62,840 nt of DNA from Methylobacterium amylolyticum (GTDB lineage Bacteria; Pseudomonadota; Alphaproteobacteria; Rhizobiales; Beijerinckiaceae), in NCBI RefSeq assembly GCF_030700245.1, contig NZ_JAUYZI010000038.1, positions 1-62,840 on the forward strand, given 5' to 3'. Positions 18,501 to 26,908 of this stretch are shown here, piece after piece. The notes under the pieces were generated by a model. It ran no database searches. It was not told the origin of the DNA and saw only the letters and a program-made list of their open reading frames with translations. The position numbers and the translations under genes were made by a program. Position 1 is the stretch's first letter. Each line of letters opens with the position of its first letter.

Positions 18501-18978
18501 CGGCGCGCGCCCGGTGGGCGAGGTCGGCCACCACCTCGGCCGGCAGCGGCGGCGCGAGGCCGCGCCAGCCCTCCGGCAGGAGATCGACGAACACCCGCTC
18601 CCCGGCCTGCTGCACGTTGGCGCGGAAGGGCCGCTGGAGGGCGAGGCGCAGGCCGGTGCCGTCGGGATCGCGGCGCACGGCCGCGACGTAGCCCGGCATC
18701 TCCGTCGCGAGGCGCTCGGGGCCGGCGGCGCTGCGCTCGCCGTAGCCGAGGATCAGCACGCCGCCGGACACCGTGGCCTTGACCGCGACCGGCTTGTCGA
18801 AGGTGAGGATGATGCGGCCGTAGCCCTGGGCCTCGGCGCCCTTGGCCGCGAGCAGCCGGGCGGCGAGCGCCGAGTCGATCCCGGCCAGCAGGCCCAGCAC
18901 CGGCAGCGCCGCGCCGAGGAGCCGGCGGCGCGCCGCGCCCGCTCGGCCGCACCGGGATCGCCTGCCCACAGCCTCCAT
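15529..18978 (-). CDS. Large periplasmic tetratricopeptide-repeat protein
   Basis: A 1149-residue protein with a signal peptide ending near residue 40 (LLGAALPVLGLLAGIDSALA). An N-terminal beta-rich region (about 45-270, including GYGRIILTFDKPVAVKA, similar to AMIN-like domains), a Pro/Ala/Met-rich linker (about 285-340) and a long helical C-terminal half of TPR-like repeats (about 560-1090) follow. Similar giant TPR proteins occur beside flagellar genes in alphaproteobacteria, and this one is convergent with fliP 68 bp away; a role in flagellar motility is possible but unproven. A second long open frame on the same strand (15497-19027) is a GC shadow. Confidence 0.78.
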   Translation of the reverse strand: MEAVGRRSRCGRAGAARRRLLGAALPVLGLLAGIDSALAARLLAAKGAEAQGYGRIILTFDKPVAVKATVSGGVLILGYGERSAAGPERLATEMPGYVAAVRRDPDGTGLRLALQRPFRANVQQAGERVFVDLLPEGWRGLAPPLPAEVVADLAHRARAAEEALKVRAPAPPRRRLALDLARLPTLTRLSLRLPDEAVTAVTAEGPATRLRIAGPWTIDPAEIRGRPRPGLAALAVEADETSASLILTPADGFTISSEREDGTLTLDIVPRGTAKPGRAKPDPAGEPETATSPGAGPAAEAQAGPRAPMPPVPMPPAPTSPAPMSPAPVPTASTAGEPGPAAPKPATEFPPPRRAGSGLVFPFARLPAAALFERGGVAILAFDTADPVPAPPPGESGLRALGEPVRAGPLTVLRFAVPAGRLIDLAAVSTGTGLAWEMSAGEALSPSATLEPVRRPDPSGRVSVAVPLPRPGSAGWLDLDGERVAVVPSAAPEPAGNPRGRRFVDFEILPSRHGVAVLAGADDLAVRPDLDGVTVYREGGLSASTVARRPDTALSEAGASAVDRAAWERARAGTVRDTLRDLGAAAAAALPAERGPARLALARAYLANGFDPEGLAVLEAAAADDPLTAAARDTAILRGLALARLGRGRDALAALAAPSLAADPEAALWRAVAAAGLGDWKTAETGFLKILPLAARYPDDLAAPIRVAAAEAAIETGDAETAAGRAEAGPGLTPLLRDRLALVRARVAEATGQTAAALDTYGRLADVAERPVAVAAALRGTLLARGAGKLGPDVAIERLERLALTWHGGATEEALIAGLARLYLAAGRWRDAFAMVRRGNGLAPASDTVRTLTVEAQKAFDELYLDGRGDRLSGVEAVALYFDFRELAPIGRRGDAVVRSLADRLVGLDLLDSAAELLQYQIENRLTGPARAAVAARLATVRLMDGQPMRALEAIESTDMAELPGTLRRARGLIRARALSDLTRTDLALETLDGEAGPEIERLRADILWAARRWREAGEAHEGLLGDAWRAGAPLDERGRADAMRAAIAYDLAGEALGLERLKAKFAGPMARGPDARTFALLTGDGAVRAPGFREIAARATKAETLSAFLAEYRKRYPDAAVPDRGKPEAAGDTGTANRADMPAGPPPG

Positions 18979-19138
18979 CGCCCCCGCCGACCCGGTCCGC
19001 GGGCGACCCGCCGTCCGCGACCGGCATCCTGCGCCCGCGCGGCTAACGGCGGCTTAACCGTGACGCGTGAGCGCCGGACGAACGCCGCGTGCGGGCGAGG
19101 CCGGCCGCGTTCGAGCGCCGCGCGCGCGCCGGATCCGG

Positions 19139-19828
19139 TCAGCCGCCGAGCGCCACCGCCCGGTCGAAGGCCTGGGGGAATCCGACGAGGGGGACCGTGA
19201 TGGTCGCCGGCTCGGTGCCCCCGGACTTCTGGCCGGTGACCGTGAGCGTCTTGGCGGTGCGCATCCCATCGGTGGCCAGCGTCGGGAAGCTGATCGGCAC
19301 GATGCAGCCCTCGCCGGTGCAGCTCGTGTAGGGCGCGCCCTTGCCGAGCGCCTGCTCGTCGAGCTTGAAGGTGACGCCGGGATCGATCGACAGCCCGAAC
19401 GGCATCAGGATGATGCCCTCGGCGCGCCCGTCCCGGGGGGGCTGCATCTCGATCGCGAACTTGCGCCGCCCGGTCTTCGAATCGCCCTGCGACTGGACGA
19501 CGATGCAGGCGGCCTTGTCCGCCGGGCGGGTGCAGGTCACCGTCCAGTCGCCGTAGCTCTCGCTGACGCTGGAGGCGCCGGCGGGCCAGACCGCGGCGGC
19601 GGCGGGCGCCGGAGCGGGGGCCGCGGCCGGCGTGGGGGCGGGCGCGTGGGCGGGCGCGGCCTTCGGCGCGGGCTTCGGCCGGGGCTTGGGTTTCGGCCGC
19701 GCCTTCTCCTCGGCGGCCGGCGCCTCGGCCCCGGGCTCCGCGTCCTGGGCGCGGGCGGAACCGGCGACGGCGGCCAGGGTCAGGGCCGCGAGGAGGACGG
19801 ATCGGGCGCGCGCGCGGATCGGCGGCAT
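19139..19828 (-). CDS. Invasion-associated locus B (IalB) family protein
   Basis: The 229-residue product has a signal peptide (LLAALTLAAVAGSARAQ), a Lys/Pro/Ala-rich linker (about 30-82) and an IalB domain: YGDWTVTCTRPADKAACIVVQSQ, PFGLSIDPGVTFKLDEQ, YTSCTGEGCIVPISFP. IalB was named in Bartonella for erythrocyte invasion, but homologues are widespread in non-pathogenic Hyphomicrobiales, where the function is unknown. The paired cysteines probably form disulfides. ATG 19828 fits the signal peptide; the frame remains open upstream to 20179 without one. Confidence 0.87.
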   Translation of the reverse strand: MPPIRARARSVLLAALTLAAVAGSARAQDAEPGAEAPAAEEKARPKPKPRPKPAPKAAPAHAPAPTPAAAPAPAPAAAAVWPAGASSVSESYGDWTVTCTRPADKAACIVVQSQGDSKTGRRKFAIEMQPPRDGRAEGIILMPFGLSIDPGVTFKLDEQALGKGAPYTSCTGEGCIVPISFPTLATDGMRTAKTLTVTGQKSGGTEPATITVPLVGFPQAFDRAVALGG

Positions 19829-19932
19829 GGATTGCGATCTCCGAAGGCCGGATAGCGGCCGGACGCCGCCTACCCCCTGGCCCGCAGCGTGGCAATCGCG
19901 CGCCGATCCGAAAACGGCGCCCGAGGGAACCG

Positions 19933-20109
19933 TTACAGCGGGAACGGCCTCCCGGCGGCGGCGATCAGCGCGACGTGGCGCCGGTAGGCGGTCCGGGCGC
20001 CGCGGCGCAGGATCCGCGCGACCGAGAAGGCGAGGGTCAGGAAGCCGGGATCGCGGTCGGAGGTCTCCTCGACCGGGCCGGGGATCCGGGAAGCGATGAG
20101 CGCGAGCAT
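19933..20109 (-). CDS. Possible small hypothetical protein (58 aa)
   Basis: From ATG 20109 the product is MLALIASRIPGPVEETSDR..., a Arg-rich 58-residue protein with no recognisable domain. It is open upstream to 20256 (107 codons). Third-position GC is high and composition is protein-like, but neither ribosome-binding site nor homologue can be confirmed. If it is not a gene, the region is just the upstream space of ialB and hss. Confidence 0.35.
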   Translation of the reverse strand: MLALIASRIPGPVEETSDRDPGFLTLAFSVARILRRGARTAYRRHVALIAAAGRPFPL

Positions 20110-20494
20110 GATCAGTCCGAAATCTGAGGGCTCGGGCGTTTCCGGGAGCGTCGTCAGGCGTCGTCGGCCTTTGCTGCACCGCAATATGAGACCTGCACTG
20201 GAGACCGGCAACGGCGCATCATGCGCCACATTCATGCGCATAATGCATAGCTTCAATGGGAACCGATCAACCGCGTGTTAACGGATCCGTGATCGGGCGC
20301 GGTTGACCGGTGGGGACCGAGCCGCCATTGAGCGCGCTGCCGGCGTCGGGCCGGGCGCGCGGTCCGCGAACCGCCCGCGCGTCGCCCGCGCGGGGCCGGA
20401 CCCCGGGCTGTCGCCGCACCGTCACACACGCCCCCTAACCCGCCCGCGGGCGGCCCCCGGGGCGATCCGCGCCCTTCGACTGAGGATGACACGC
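20110..20494. other. Intergenic region upstream of homospermidine synthase
   Basis: About 385 bp less GC-rich in its middle (about 20165-20300) than the flanks. It contains a small perfect hairpin GGCGCATCATGCGCC (20211-20225) followed by ATGCATAG-type AT-rich sequence, which is the most promoter-like part. No gene with support on the plus strand was found here. Confidence 0.4.
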
Positions 20495-21934
20495 ATGACC
20501 GACGCGCCGGCACCGATCCACGGACACATCAGCGGTCCCATCGTGATGATCGGATTCGGCTCGATCGGCCGCGGCACCCTGCCCCTGATCGAGCGCCACT
20601 TCACCTACGACCGCGCCCGCTTCACGGTGATCGACCCGGTCGACACCCACAAGCCGCTCGCCGAGAAGCACGGCCTGCGCTTCGAGACCGTCGCGCTCAC
20701 CCCCGAGAACTACCGCGACGTGCTCACGCCGCTGCTGACCGAGGGCGGCGGCCAGGGCTTCTGCGTGAACCTGTCGGTCGACACCTCGTCGCGGGCGATC
20801 CTGGAGCTGTGCCGCGAACTCGGCGCCCTCTACATCGACACGGTCGCCGAGCCGTGGCCGGGCTTCTACTTCGACAAGTCCAGGAGCCAGGGCGACCGCA
20901 CCAACTACGCGCTGCGCGAGAACATCCTCGACGCCCGCGCCGCGAGCCCCGGCGGCACCACCGCCGTCTCCTGCTGCGGCGCCAACCCGGGCATGGTCTC
21001 GTGGTTCGTGAAGCAGGCGCTCCTGAACATCGCCGCGGATACCGGCGTCACCGATCCCGAGCCCACGTCCCGCGCCGAGTGGGCGGCGCTGATGCACAAG
21101 CTCGGCGTCAAGGGCGTCCACATCGCCGAGCGCGACACCCAGCGCGCCAAGAACCCGAAGCCGCGCGGCGTCTTCGTCAACACGTGGTCGGTCGAGGGCT
21201 TCGTCTCCGAGGGCAACCAGCCGGCCGAGCTCGGCTGGGGCACGCACGAGACGTGGAAGCCCGACAACGCCCGCGGGCAGGACAAGGGCTCGGGCTGCGC
21301 GATCTACCTACTCCAGCCCGGGGCCGACACCCGGGTGCGCACCTGGGTGCCGACCGCGGGCGCGCAGTTCGGCTTCCTCGTGACCCACAACGAGGCGATC
21401 TCGATCGCCGACTACTACACGGTGCGCGCGGGCGATGAGCCGGTCTTCCGCCCGACCTGCCACTACGCCTACCACCCGGCCGACGACGCGGTGCTGTCGC
21501 TGCACGAGATGTTCGGCAACGCCGGCCAAGTGCAGGAGCGGCACCACATCCTCGACGAGACCGAGATCGTCGACGGCATCGACGAGCTCGGCGTGCTGGT
21601 CTACGGGCACAAGAAGAACGCCTACTGGTACGGCTCGCAGCTCTCCATCGAGGAGACGCGCGCCATCGCCCCCTACCAGAACGCCACCGGCCTCCAAGTG
21701 ACGAGCGCCGTGCTCGCCGGCATGGTCTGGGCGCTGGAGAACCCGGAGGCCGGCATCGTCGAGGCCGACGAGATGGATTTCCGCCGCTGCCTGGAGGTCC
21801 AGACGCCGTATCTGGGGCCGGTCGTCGGGGTCTACACCGACTGGACGCCGCTCACCGACCGGCCGGGCCTGTTCCCGGAGGACATCGACACCAGCGATCC
21901 CTGGCAGTTCCGCAACGTGCTGGTGCACGGCTGA
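20495..21934 (+). CDS. hss: Homospermidine synthase
   Basis: The 479-residue enzyme matches bacterial homospermidine synthase in length and motifs: IGFGSIGRGTLPLIERHF (NAD-binding), VNLSVDTSSRAILELC, YIDTVAEPWPGFYFD, SCCGANPGMVSWFVKQAL, GHKKNAYWYGSQLS. It makes sym-homospermidine from putrescine in an NAD-dependent aminopropyl/aminobutyl transfer; homospermidine is a main polyamine of many alphaproteobacteria. GAGG lies nine bases before ATG 20495, so this start is chosen over the in-frame ATG 20486 that directly abuts the site. Confidence 0.97.
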   Translation: MTDAPAPIHGHISGPIVMIGFGSIGRGTLPLIERHFTYDRARFTVIDPVDTHKPLAEKHGLRFETVALTPENYRDVLTPLLTEGGGQGFCVNLSVDTSSRAILELCRELGALYIDTVAEPWPGFYFDKSRSQGDRTNYALRENILDARAASPGGTTAVSCCGANPGMVSWFVKQALLNIAADTGVTDPEPTSRAEWAALMHKLGVKGVHIAERDTQRAKNPKPRGVFVNTWSVEGFVSEGNQPAELGWGTHETWKPDNARGQDKGSGCAIYLLQPGADTRVRTWVPTAGAQFGFLVTHNEAISIADYYTVRAGDEPVFRPTCHYAYHPADDAVLSLHEMFGNAGQVQERHHILDETEIVDGIDELGVLVYGHKKNAYWYGSQLSIEETRAIAPYQNATGLQVTSAVLAGMVWALENPEAGIVEADEMDFRRCLEVQTPYLGPVVGVYTDWTPLTDRPGLFPEDIDTSDPWQFRNVLVHG

Positions 21935-22001
21935 GGCGCACTCCGCACGCGGAGCCCCCTCTACGGGCTACGGGATTCGCAGATCCGGATCTGGATGGCA
22001 C

Positions 22002-22142
22002 CCCGTCATCCCGGGGCCGCGAGAGCGGAGCCCGGGATCCAGAGCCGCGACGGGTCCGAGCGTGCACGGGCCCCGGTCCATCCGGTCAGAGCGGAGGCTC
22101 TGGATCCCGGGCTCTCGCCTGCGGCGAGCCCCGGGATGACGG
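22002..22142. repeat. Large imperfect inverted repeat (REP-like)
   Basis: Arms CGTCATCCCGGGGC...GCCCGGGATCCAGAG (22004-22043) and CTCTGGATCCCGGGC...GCCCCGGGATGACGG (about 22098-22142) are near-complementary over about 40 bp. This CGTCATCCCGGG-type palindrome recurs between genes in many alphaproteobacteria. It fills the convergent space between hss and the metallophosphoesterase, where it could act as a bidirectional transcription barrier. Confidence 0.8.
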
Positions 22143-22195
22143 AGCGGCAGTCCTCGGGTGTGTGAACATCCAACCCCACACGGCGACGGCGCGCC

Positions 22196-23044
22196 CTATA
22201 CCCCCACCTCCACGAAGAAATCCGGCCGGTAGGTCTCGCCCTCGACCGGGTTCGCCACCCAGCGGCAGCGGCCGAGCCGCATGTCGTGGCCGGCGTGGAA
22301 GTGTCCCGAGACCCAGAGGTCCGGGCGCGCGTCGTCCGCGAGGTCGTCGAGCACCGTGGTGGCGTAGAAGGCCGGCACCCACCAGGGCACGCCCGGCGCG
22401 TCCCGGTAGCGGTCGGCCGCCAGCGGGCTCGCCGGGTGGTGGGTCAGGACCACCGTCGGGCCGTCGTGGGGCTCGCCGAGCGCGGCGAGCAGCGCCGCCC
22501 GGTCGGCGGCATGCGCCGCCATCGCGTCGGCGGGCTGCCACGGGGCGCCGTCGGCCCGGCGGATCGAGCCCCGGTATTCCCGCGAGCCGGTGACCGGATC
22601 GGTCATCCGCGCGGCGGCGTAGGCGACCGGGTCGGCCGGGCGGTCGGGGGCGTCGGGGCCGAGCCAGCGGCCGGCGAGGCGCCAGTCGCTCCACAGGGTG
22701 GCGCCGACGACGCGCACGCCGCCGACCACGCAAGCCTCGCCCGCCTGGAGCAGGTGGATCCGGGCGCCGCCCGCGTTCAGGCGCGCGACCTCGGCCTCCA
22801 GGGCGGCGATCAGCTCCGGCGCGGTGCGCGGGTCCCCGGTCGGGGCGTAGCGCTCGTGGTTGCCCGGCACCAGCACGACCGGCCGGCCGTCGGCGAGGTG
22901 CAGCAGCGCCGCGAGCCCGCGCTCGGGCTGGCCCTCGTGCAGGTCGCCGGCGCAGGCGAGCAGGTCGAAATCCCCGCGCGGGCGCGGGATCCGGTCGAGG
23001 GACCGCCGCTCCAGGTGGAGGTCCGAGATGGGGAAGATCCGCAT
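22196..23044 (-). CDS. Calcineurin-like metallophosphoesterase
   Basis: A 282-residue cytoplasmic phosphoesterase that starts MRIFPISDLHLERRS. It carries the metal-binding motif series: DLHLE (about 8), CAGDLHEG (about 37), VVLVPGNHERY (about 65), LTHHPASP (about 190) and SGHFHAGHDM (about 240). The substrate is unknown; the family hydrolyses phosphomono- or diesters with two metal ions. The ATG at 23044 precedes the first metal motif correctly. Convergent with hss across the repeat. Confidence 0.88.
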   Translation of the reverse strand: MRIFPISDLHLERRSLDRIPRPRGDFDLLACAGDLHEGQPERGLAALLHLADGRPVVLVPGNHERYAPTGDPRTAPELIAALEAEVARLNAGGARIHLLQAGEACVVGGVRVVGATLWSDWRLAGRWLGPDAPDRPADPVAYAAARMTDPVTGSREYRGSIRRADGAPWQPADAMAAHAADRAALLAALGEPHDGPTVVLTHHPASPLAADRYRDAPGVPWWVPAFYATTVLDDLADDARPDLWVSGHFHAGHDMRLGRCRWVANPVEGETYRPDFFVEVGV

Positions 23045-23270
23045 GGCGCTCCTGTCGGGCCGGCGCGCCACATCGCCCAGACCGGCGCTTCTGTCGAGCG
23101 GCGTCCCCGTCGCGCGCCCGCCGCCGGGAGGGCGCGAGAATCCTTTGCGGGCGCCTCAAGAAAGTTGCGCGCTCCTCCGGGTGGATTCGCCGGCGCGCCT
23201 GTGCGACGCCATAGCGAACGCGGCCGGGCGCGGAAGACGGATCGGCCGGAACCGGAGGTCCCGTCGAGCC

Positions 23271-23744
23271 ATGCTGCCCGAACTGCGCGTCCTGTACTTC
23301 GAGGATCTCGAAGTCGGCCTGTCCGAGACGCTGACGAAGACCATCGCCTCGTCCGACGTGGTGGGCTTCGCCGAGATCACCGGCGACCGCAACCCGATCC
23401 ACCTGTCCGAGCACTTCGCCGCCCGCACCCCGTTCGGCACCCGCATCGCCCACGGCCTCTACACCGCCGGGCTGATCTCGGCGGTGCTCGGCACGCGGCT
23501 GCCCGGCCCCGGCGCGGTCTACATCTCGCAGACCCTCAACTTCCGCGCGCCCGTGCGGATCGGCGACACGGTCGACGTCACCGTCACCGTGGCCGAGCTG
23601 GTGCCCGAGCGCCGCCGCGCCCGGCTGACCTGCACCTGCACGGTGGCGGGCGAGACGGTGCTCGACGGCGAGGCGCTGGTGAAGGTGCCGACCAAGGCCG
23701 AGGCCGACCCGCTCGCCGCGCGGATGGAGCGGAACCGGGTCTGA
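23271..23744 (+). CDS. MaoC-like (R)-specific enoyl-CoA hydratase
   Basis: A 157-residue hot-dog-fold protein with the hydratase-2 signature FAEITGDRNPIHLSEHFA (about 38-55, with the catalytic Asp and His) and RIAHGLYTAGLISAVLGTRLPGPGAVY. The family hydrates trans-2-enoyl-CoA to (R)-3-hydroxyacyl-CoA and can serve polyhydroxyalkanoate synthesis or beta-oxidation. It could be PhaJ-like, but no pha gene is adjacent. ATG 23271 matches the usual start. Confidence 0.9.
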   Translation: MLPELRVLYFEDLEVGLSETLTKTIASSDVVGFAEITGDRNPIHLSEHFAARTPFGTRIAHGLYTAGLISAVLGTRLPGPGAVYISQTLNFRAPVRIGDTVDVTVTVAELVPERRRARLTCTCTVAGETVLDGEALVKVPTKAEADPLAARMERNRV

Positions 23745-23872
23745 CATCGGACGGCGATGATCACGCCGCATCGTCCCCCGCCCGCGCGACGGCGCGGCGG
23801 CTTGCGTCCCCCGGACGCCGTGATCGCGGCCACGGGTCGGGATCGCGGCACGATGACCCGAGTCCCCGCGTG

Positions 23873-24712
23873 ATGCCCGAGACGATCCGCGATCCGGCCG
23901 ACCCGCGCCTCGACCCCTACGCGCGGATGCGCGAGCGCGACCTCGTCGGCCGCAGCGGTCGGTTCGTCGCCGAGGGCGAGGTGACGCTGCGCCTGCTGCT
24001 CGGCCCCCGCGCCCGGTTCCGGGCGGAATCGGTGCTGCTCGCTCCCGAGCGCTGGCCGGGCCTCGCCGGAGCGCTCGCCGCCTGCCCCGCGCCGCCGCCG
24101 GTCTACCTCGCCGACAAGGCGGTGATGAGCGCGGTGACGGGCTTCCCGATCCACCGCGGCGTGCTGGCGGTGGGCCTGCGCGGGGCCGAGCCCGAGCCCG
24201 GGGCGCTGGTGCCGCCGCCGCCCGCCCCGGTGCTGGTGCTCGGGCTCGCGGGGCTGACCAACCACGACAATGTCGGCGCCGCGTTCCGCAACGCCGCCGC
24301 CTTCGGGGCCGACGCGGTGCTGCTCGACGGGCCGAGCTGCGATCCCCTCTACCGCAAGAGCATCCGCGTCTCGGCCGGGGCGGCGCTGATCCAGCCCTTC
24401 GCCCGTCTCGGCCCCGGCCGCGACTGGCTGGCGCTGGCGGAGACCCTCGGCCTCGAAACCCTGGCGCTCAGCCCCGGCGGGGCGGGCGGCCTCGACGGTC
24501 CGGACCTTCCGACCCGCGCCCTGCTGATCCTCGGCACCGAGGGGCCGGGCCTGGAGGCCGGGCTGCTGGCGCGGGCGCGCGCCCTGCGCATCGCGATGGC
24601 GCCGGGCTTCGACTCGCTCAACGTCGCCACCGCCGCGGGCATCGCGCTCCACGCGCTCGCGCGGGCGCAGGGGCGGCTCGTTCCGCGCGGCCCGAACCGC
24701 GGGGGCGGTTGA
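23873..24712 (+). CDS. SpoU/TrmH family RNA 2'-O-methyltransferase
   Basis: The 279-residue protein has an N-terminal substrate-binding region (about 15-95) and a SPOUT domain: GLAGLTNHDNVGAAFRNAAAFG (motif 1, about 123), LYRKSIRVSAGAAL (motif in the middle) and ILGTEGPGLEAG... IAMAPGFDSLNVATAAGIALH (knot motifs 2-3). It methylates ribose 2'-OH of tRNA or rRNA using S-adenosylmethionine. The exact site is unclear. Gene is 128 bp after maoC on the same strand. Confidence 0.92.
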   Translation: MPETIRDPADPRLDPYARMRERDLVGRSGRFVAEGEVTLRLLLGPRARFRAESVLLAPERWPGLAGALAACPAPPPVYLADKAVMSAVTGFPIHRGVLAVGLRGAEPEPGALVPPPPAPVLVLGLAGLTNHDNVGAAFRNAAAFGADAVLLDGPSCDPLYRKSIRVSAGAALIQPFARLGPGRDWLALAETLGLETLALSPGGAGGLDGPDLPTRALLILGTEGPGLEAGLLARARALRIAMAPGFDSLNVATAAGIALHALARAQGRLVPRGPNRGGG

Positions 24713-24813
24713 CTCGCCCCGCGCGATTGCGTGGAACCTCCGGCCGGCGGCCGGATATCCGCGCGCGACAAAGGGCTGCAATTGCCTGGCGGCGACGCGC
24801 GCCTAGCTTGGCC

Positions 24814-26439
24814 ATGGGAACCGGGGCGTTCGGACGGGAGTCGGTGGGGTTGCTTCAGTCGCGAGAGGGGTTGCGGGCGCTCACCGGACGCCGCGTGGCC
24901 GTGGTCGGTGCCGGGCCCGGCGGCCTCGCCAGCGCCCTGCTGCTGGCCAGGGCGGGGGTCCACGTCACGCTGTTCGAGCGGGACGCGCAGGTCGGGGGCC
25001 GCACCAAGACGGTGGAGGCGCCGGGCGGCTACCGGTTCGACATCGGCCCGACCTTCTTCCTCTACCCGCAGATCCTCGCCGACATCTTCACGAGTTGCGG
25101 CGAGCGGCTCGAGGACCACGTGCGGCTGGAGCGGCTCGACCCGCAATACCACCTCGCCTTCGAGGGCGAGGACGGCGTCGCCGCCGAGATCCGCGCCACC
25201 GGCGACGTCGCGCGGCTGGCCGCCGAGATCGCCCGCATCGCCCCCGACGACGCGAAGAACGTGGAGGCGTTCTTCGCGGAGAACCGGACCAAGCTGCGCT
25301 TCTTCAAGCCGGTGCTGGAGCAGGCCTTCCACCGCTTCTCCAGCATGGCGAGCCCCGGCATGCTGCGGGCGCTGCCCTACCTGCACCCGGGCCGCAGCGT
25401 CGACCGCGACCTGAAGCGCCACTTCGCCGACCCGCGGGTGCGCCTCGCCTTCTCGTTCCAGACCAAGTACCTCGGGATGAGCCCGTTCCGCTGCCCGAGT
25501 CTGTTCACGATCCTGTCGTTCCTCGAATACGAGCACGGGGTCTACCACCCGGTCGGCGGCTGCGGCGCCGTCTCGGAGGCGATGGCCGGACTCGCCCGGC
25601 GGATGGGCGTCGACGTCCGGCTCAACACCACCGTCGAGCGCGTGACCTTCGCCGGCAAGCGCGCCAGCGGCGTCGTGGTCGACGGCGAGACGTTCAACGC
25701 CGACGCGGTGATGATCAACGGCGATTTCGCCAAGGTCGTGCAGGCGCTCGTGCCCGAGCGCCGCCGCCCGCGCTGGTCGGACGCCAAGATCCGCGATGCC
25801 CGGCTCTCGTGCTCGACCTTCATGCTCTACCTCGGGATCGAGGGGCGCATGCCGGAGAGCCTCGGCCATCACACGATCCTGCTGTCGCGGGAATACGAGC
25901 GCAACATCCGCGAGATCACCGAGGGGACGCTGCCGATGCAGCCCTCCCTCTACGTGCAGCACGCCGGCTACACGGACGGCGGCATGGCGCCCCCCGGCCA
26001 CACCGCCCTCTACGTGCTGGTGCCGGTGCCGAACCTGAAGTCCGGAATCGACTGGGCGGCGACGCGGGCCTCCTACCGCGCCCTGGTGCTGGAGCGGCTG
26101 AAGCTCCTCGGCCTCGGCGACATCGAGGCGCGCATCCGCTACGAGCGGATCGTCGACCCGACGCAGTGGGAGGGCGATTTCGCCGTGCACGAGGGGGCGA
26201 CCTTCAACCTCGCCCACGACCTCCTGCAGATGCTGTGGTTCCGGCCGCACAACCGCTTCGGGCCGGGCCTCTACCTCGTGGGCGGCGGCACCCATCCGGG
26301 CTCCGGCCTGCCGGTGATCTACGAGGGCGCGCGCATCTCCGCCCGCCTGCTGATCGAGGAGCTGGCCGGCGCCCGGGCGGCGGCGCAGGCCGGCATCCCC
26401 GAGACGGCGCCGCTCGCCGCGCCGGGCGAGGCCTCGTGA
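24814..26439 (+). CDS. Phytoene/diapophytoene desaturase family protein (CrtI/CrtN-like)
   Basis: The 541-residue FAD amine-oxidase-fold enzyme has the dinucleotide loop VAVVGAGPGGLASALLLA (about 27), GGRTKTVEAPGGYRFDIGPTF, HPVGGCGAVSEAMAGLARRM and the C-terminal FAD motif GLYLVGGGTHPGSGLPVIYEGARISA. It belongs to the carotenoid desaturase/oxygenase group. With its paralogue at 31542 and the CrtQ-like gene it suggests a C30 (squalene-derived) carotenoid pathway, as reported for Methylobacterium; which of the two is CrtN and which CrtP cannot be told. ATG 24814 precedes the FAD loop by about 25 codons. Confidence 0.88.
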   Translation: MGTGAFGRESVGLLQSREGLRALTGRRVAVVGAGPGGLASALLLARAGVHVTLFERDAQVGGRTKTVEAPGGYRFDIGPTFFLYPQILADIFTSCGERLEDHVRLERLDPQYHLAFEGEDGVAAEIRATGDVARLAAEIARIAPDDAKNVEAFFAENRTKLRFFKPVLEQAFHRFSSMASPGMLRALPYLHPGRSVDRDLKRHFADPRVRLAFSFQTKYLGMSPFRCPSLFTILSFLEYEHGVYHPVGGCGAVSEAMAGLARRMGVDVRLNTTVERVTFAGKRASGVVVDGETFNADAVMINGDFAKVVQALVPERRRPRWSDAKIRDARLSCSTFMLYLGIEGRMPESLGHHTILLSREYERNIREITEGTLPMQPSLYVQHAGYTDGGMAPPGHTALYVLVPVPNLKSGIDWAATRASYRALVLERLKLLGLGDIEARIRYERIVDPTQWEGDFAVHEGATFNLAHDLLQMLWFRPHNRFGPGLYLVGGGTHPGSGLPVIYEGARISARLLIEELAGARAAAQAGIPETAPLAAPGEAS

Positions 26440-26900
26440 GCGGATCCGCGGGTCCGGCCCCGCCAGGCCTCGCGCCGCTCCTGGCGCCGCTCCTGGCGCT
26501 GCTCCTCGCGGAGCTCGCGACGCCCGCGCACGCGGCCGCCGTCGAGGTCGAGGTCGACGGGATCGAGCCCGGCGGCGGACCCGTCCGGGTCGCCCTGTGC
26601 CGGGACGGCCTGACCGACGCGGCCTGCGACCGGGGCGAGGAGGCCCAGGCCGCGGGCGGGACGGCGCGGCTCGTGTTCCGCGAGGTCGCGCCGGGCACCT
26701 ACGCGGTGGCCGCCTACCAGGACGGCAACGACAACGGCCGGCTCGACCGCACGCCGCTCGGCCTGCCCACCGAACCCTACGGCTTCTCCGGCGAGGCGGG
26801 GCGCCGGGCGCGGCCGGACTTCGCCCGCGCCGCCTTCGCGGTGCGCGAGCCCGGGACCGGCGTGCGGGTCCGGCTCGCCCGCGCCCTGCCCCGGCGCTGA
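26436..26900 (+). CDS. DUF2141 domain secreted protein
   Basis: The GTG start (26436) overlaps the desaturase stop by four bases. The 154-residue product has a signal peptide (about 1-38, APLLALLLAELATPAHAA) and a DUF2141 domain: VEVEVDGIEPGGGPVRVALC, FREVAPGTYAVAAYQDGNDNGRLD and LPTEPYGFSGEA. DUF2141 domains are beta-sandwich secreted proteins often placed in carotenoid or squalene-related clusters; function unknown. Translational coupling to the desaturase supports a joint role. Confidence 0.85.
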   Translation: MSGSAGPAPPGLAPLLAPLLALLLAELATPAHAAAVEVEVDGIEPGGGPVRVALCRDGLTDAACDRGEEAQAAGGTARLVFREVAPGTYAVAAYQDGNDNGRLDRTPLGLPTEPYGFSGEAGRRARPDFARAAFAVREPGTGVRVRLARALPRR

Positions 26901-26908
26901 GGCGCGGC

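Noticed and set aside
15497..19027. 1176-codon open frame on the same strand as the TPR gene
   Set aside because: Arg/Pro/Gly-dominated composition without signal peptide or domains; it is a high-GC shadow of the 1149-residue gene, which has a signal peptide and TPR pattern.
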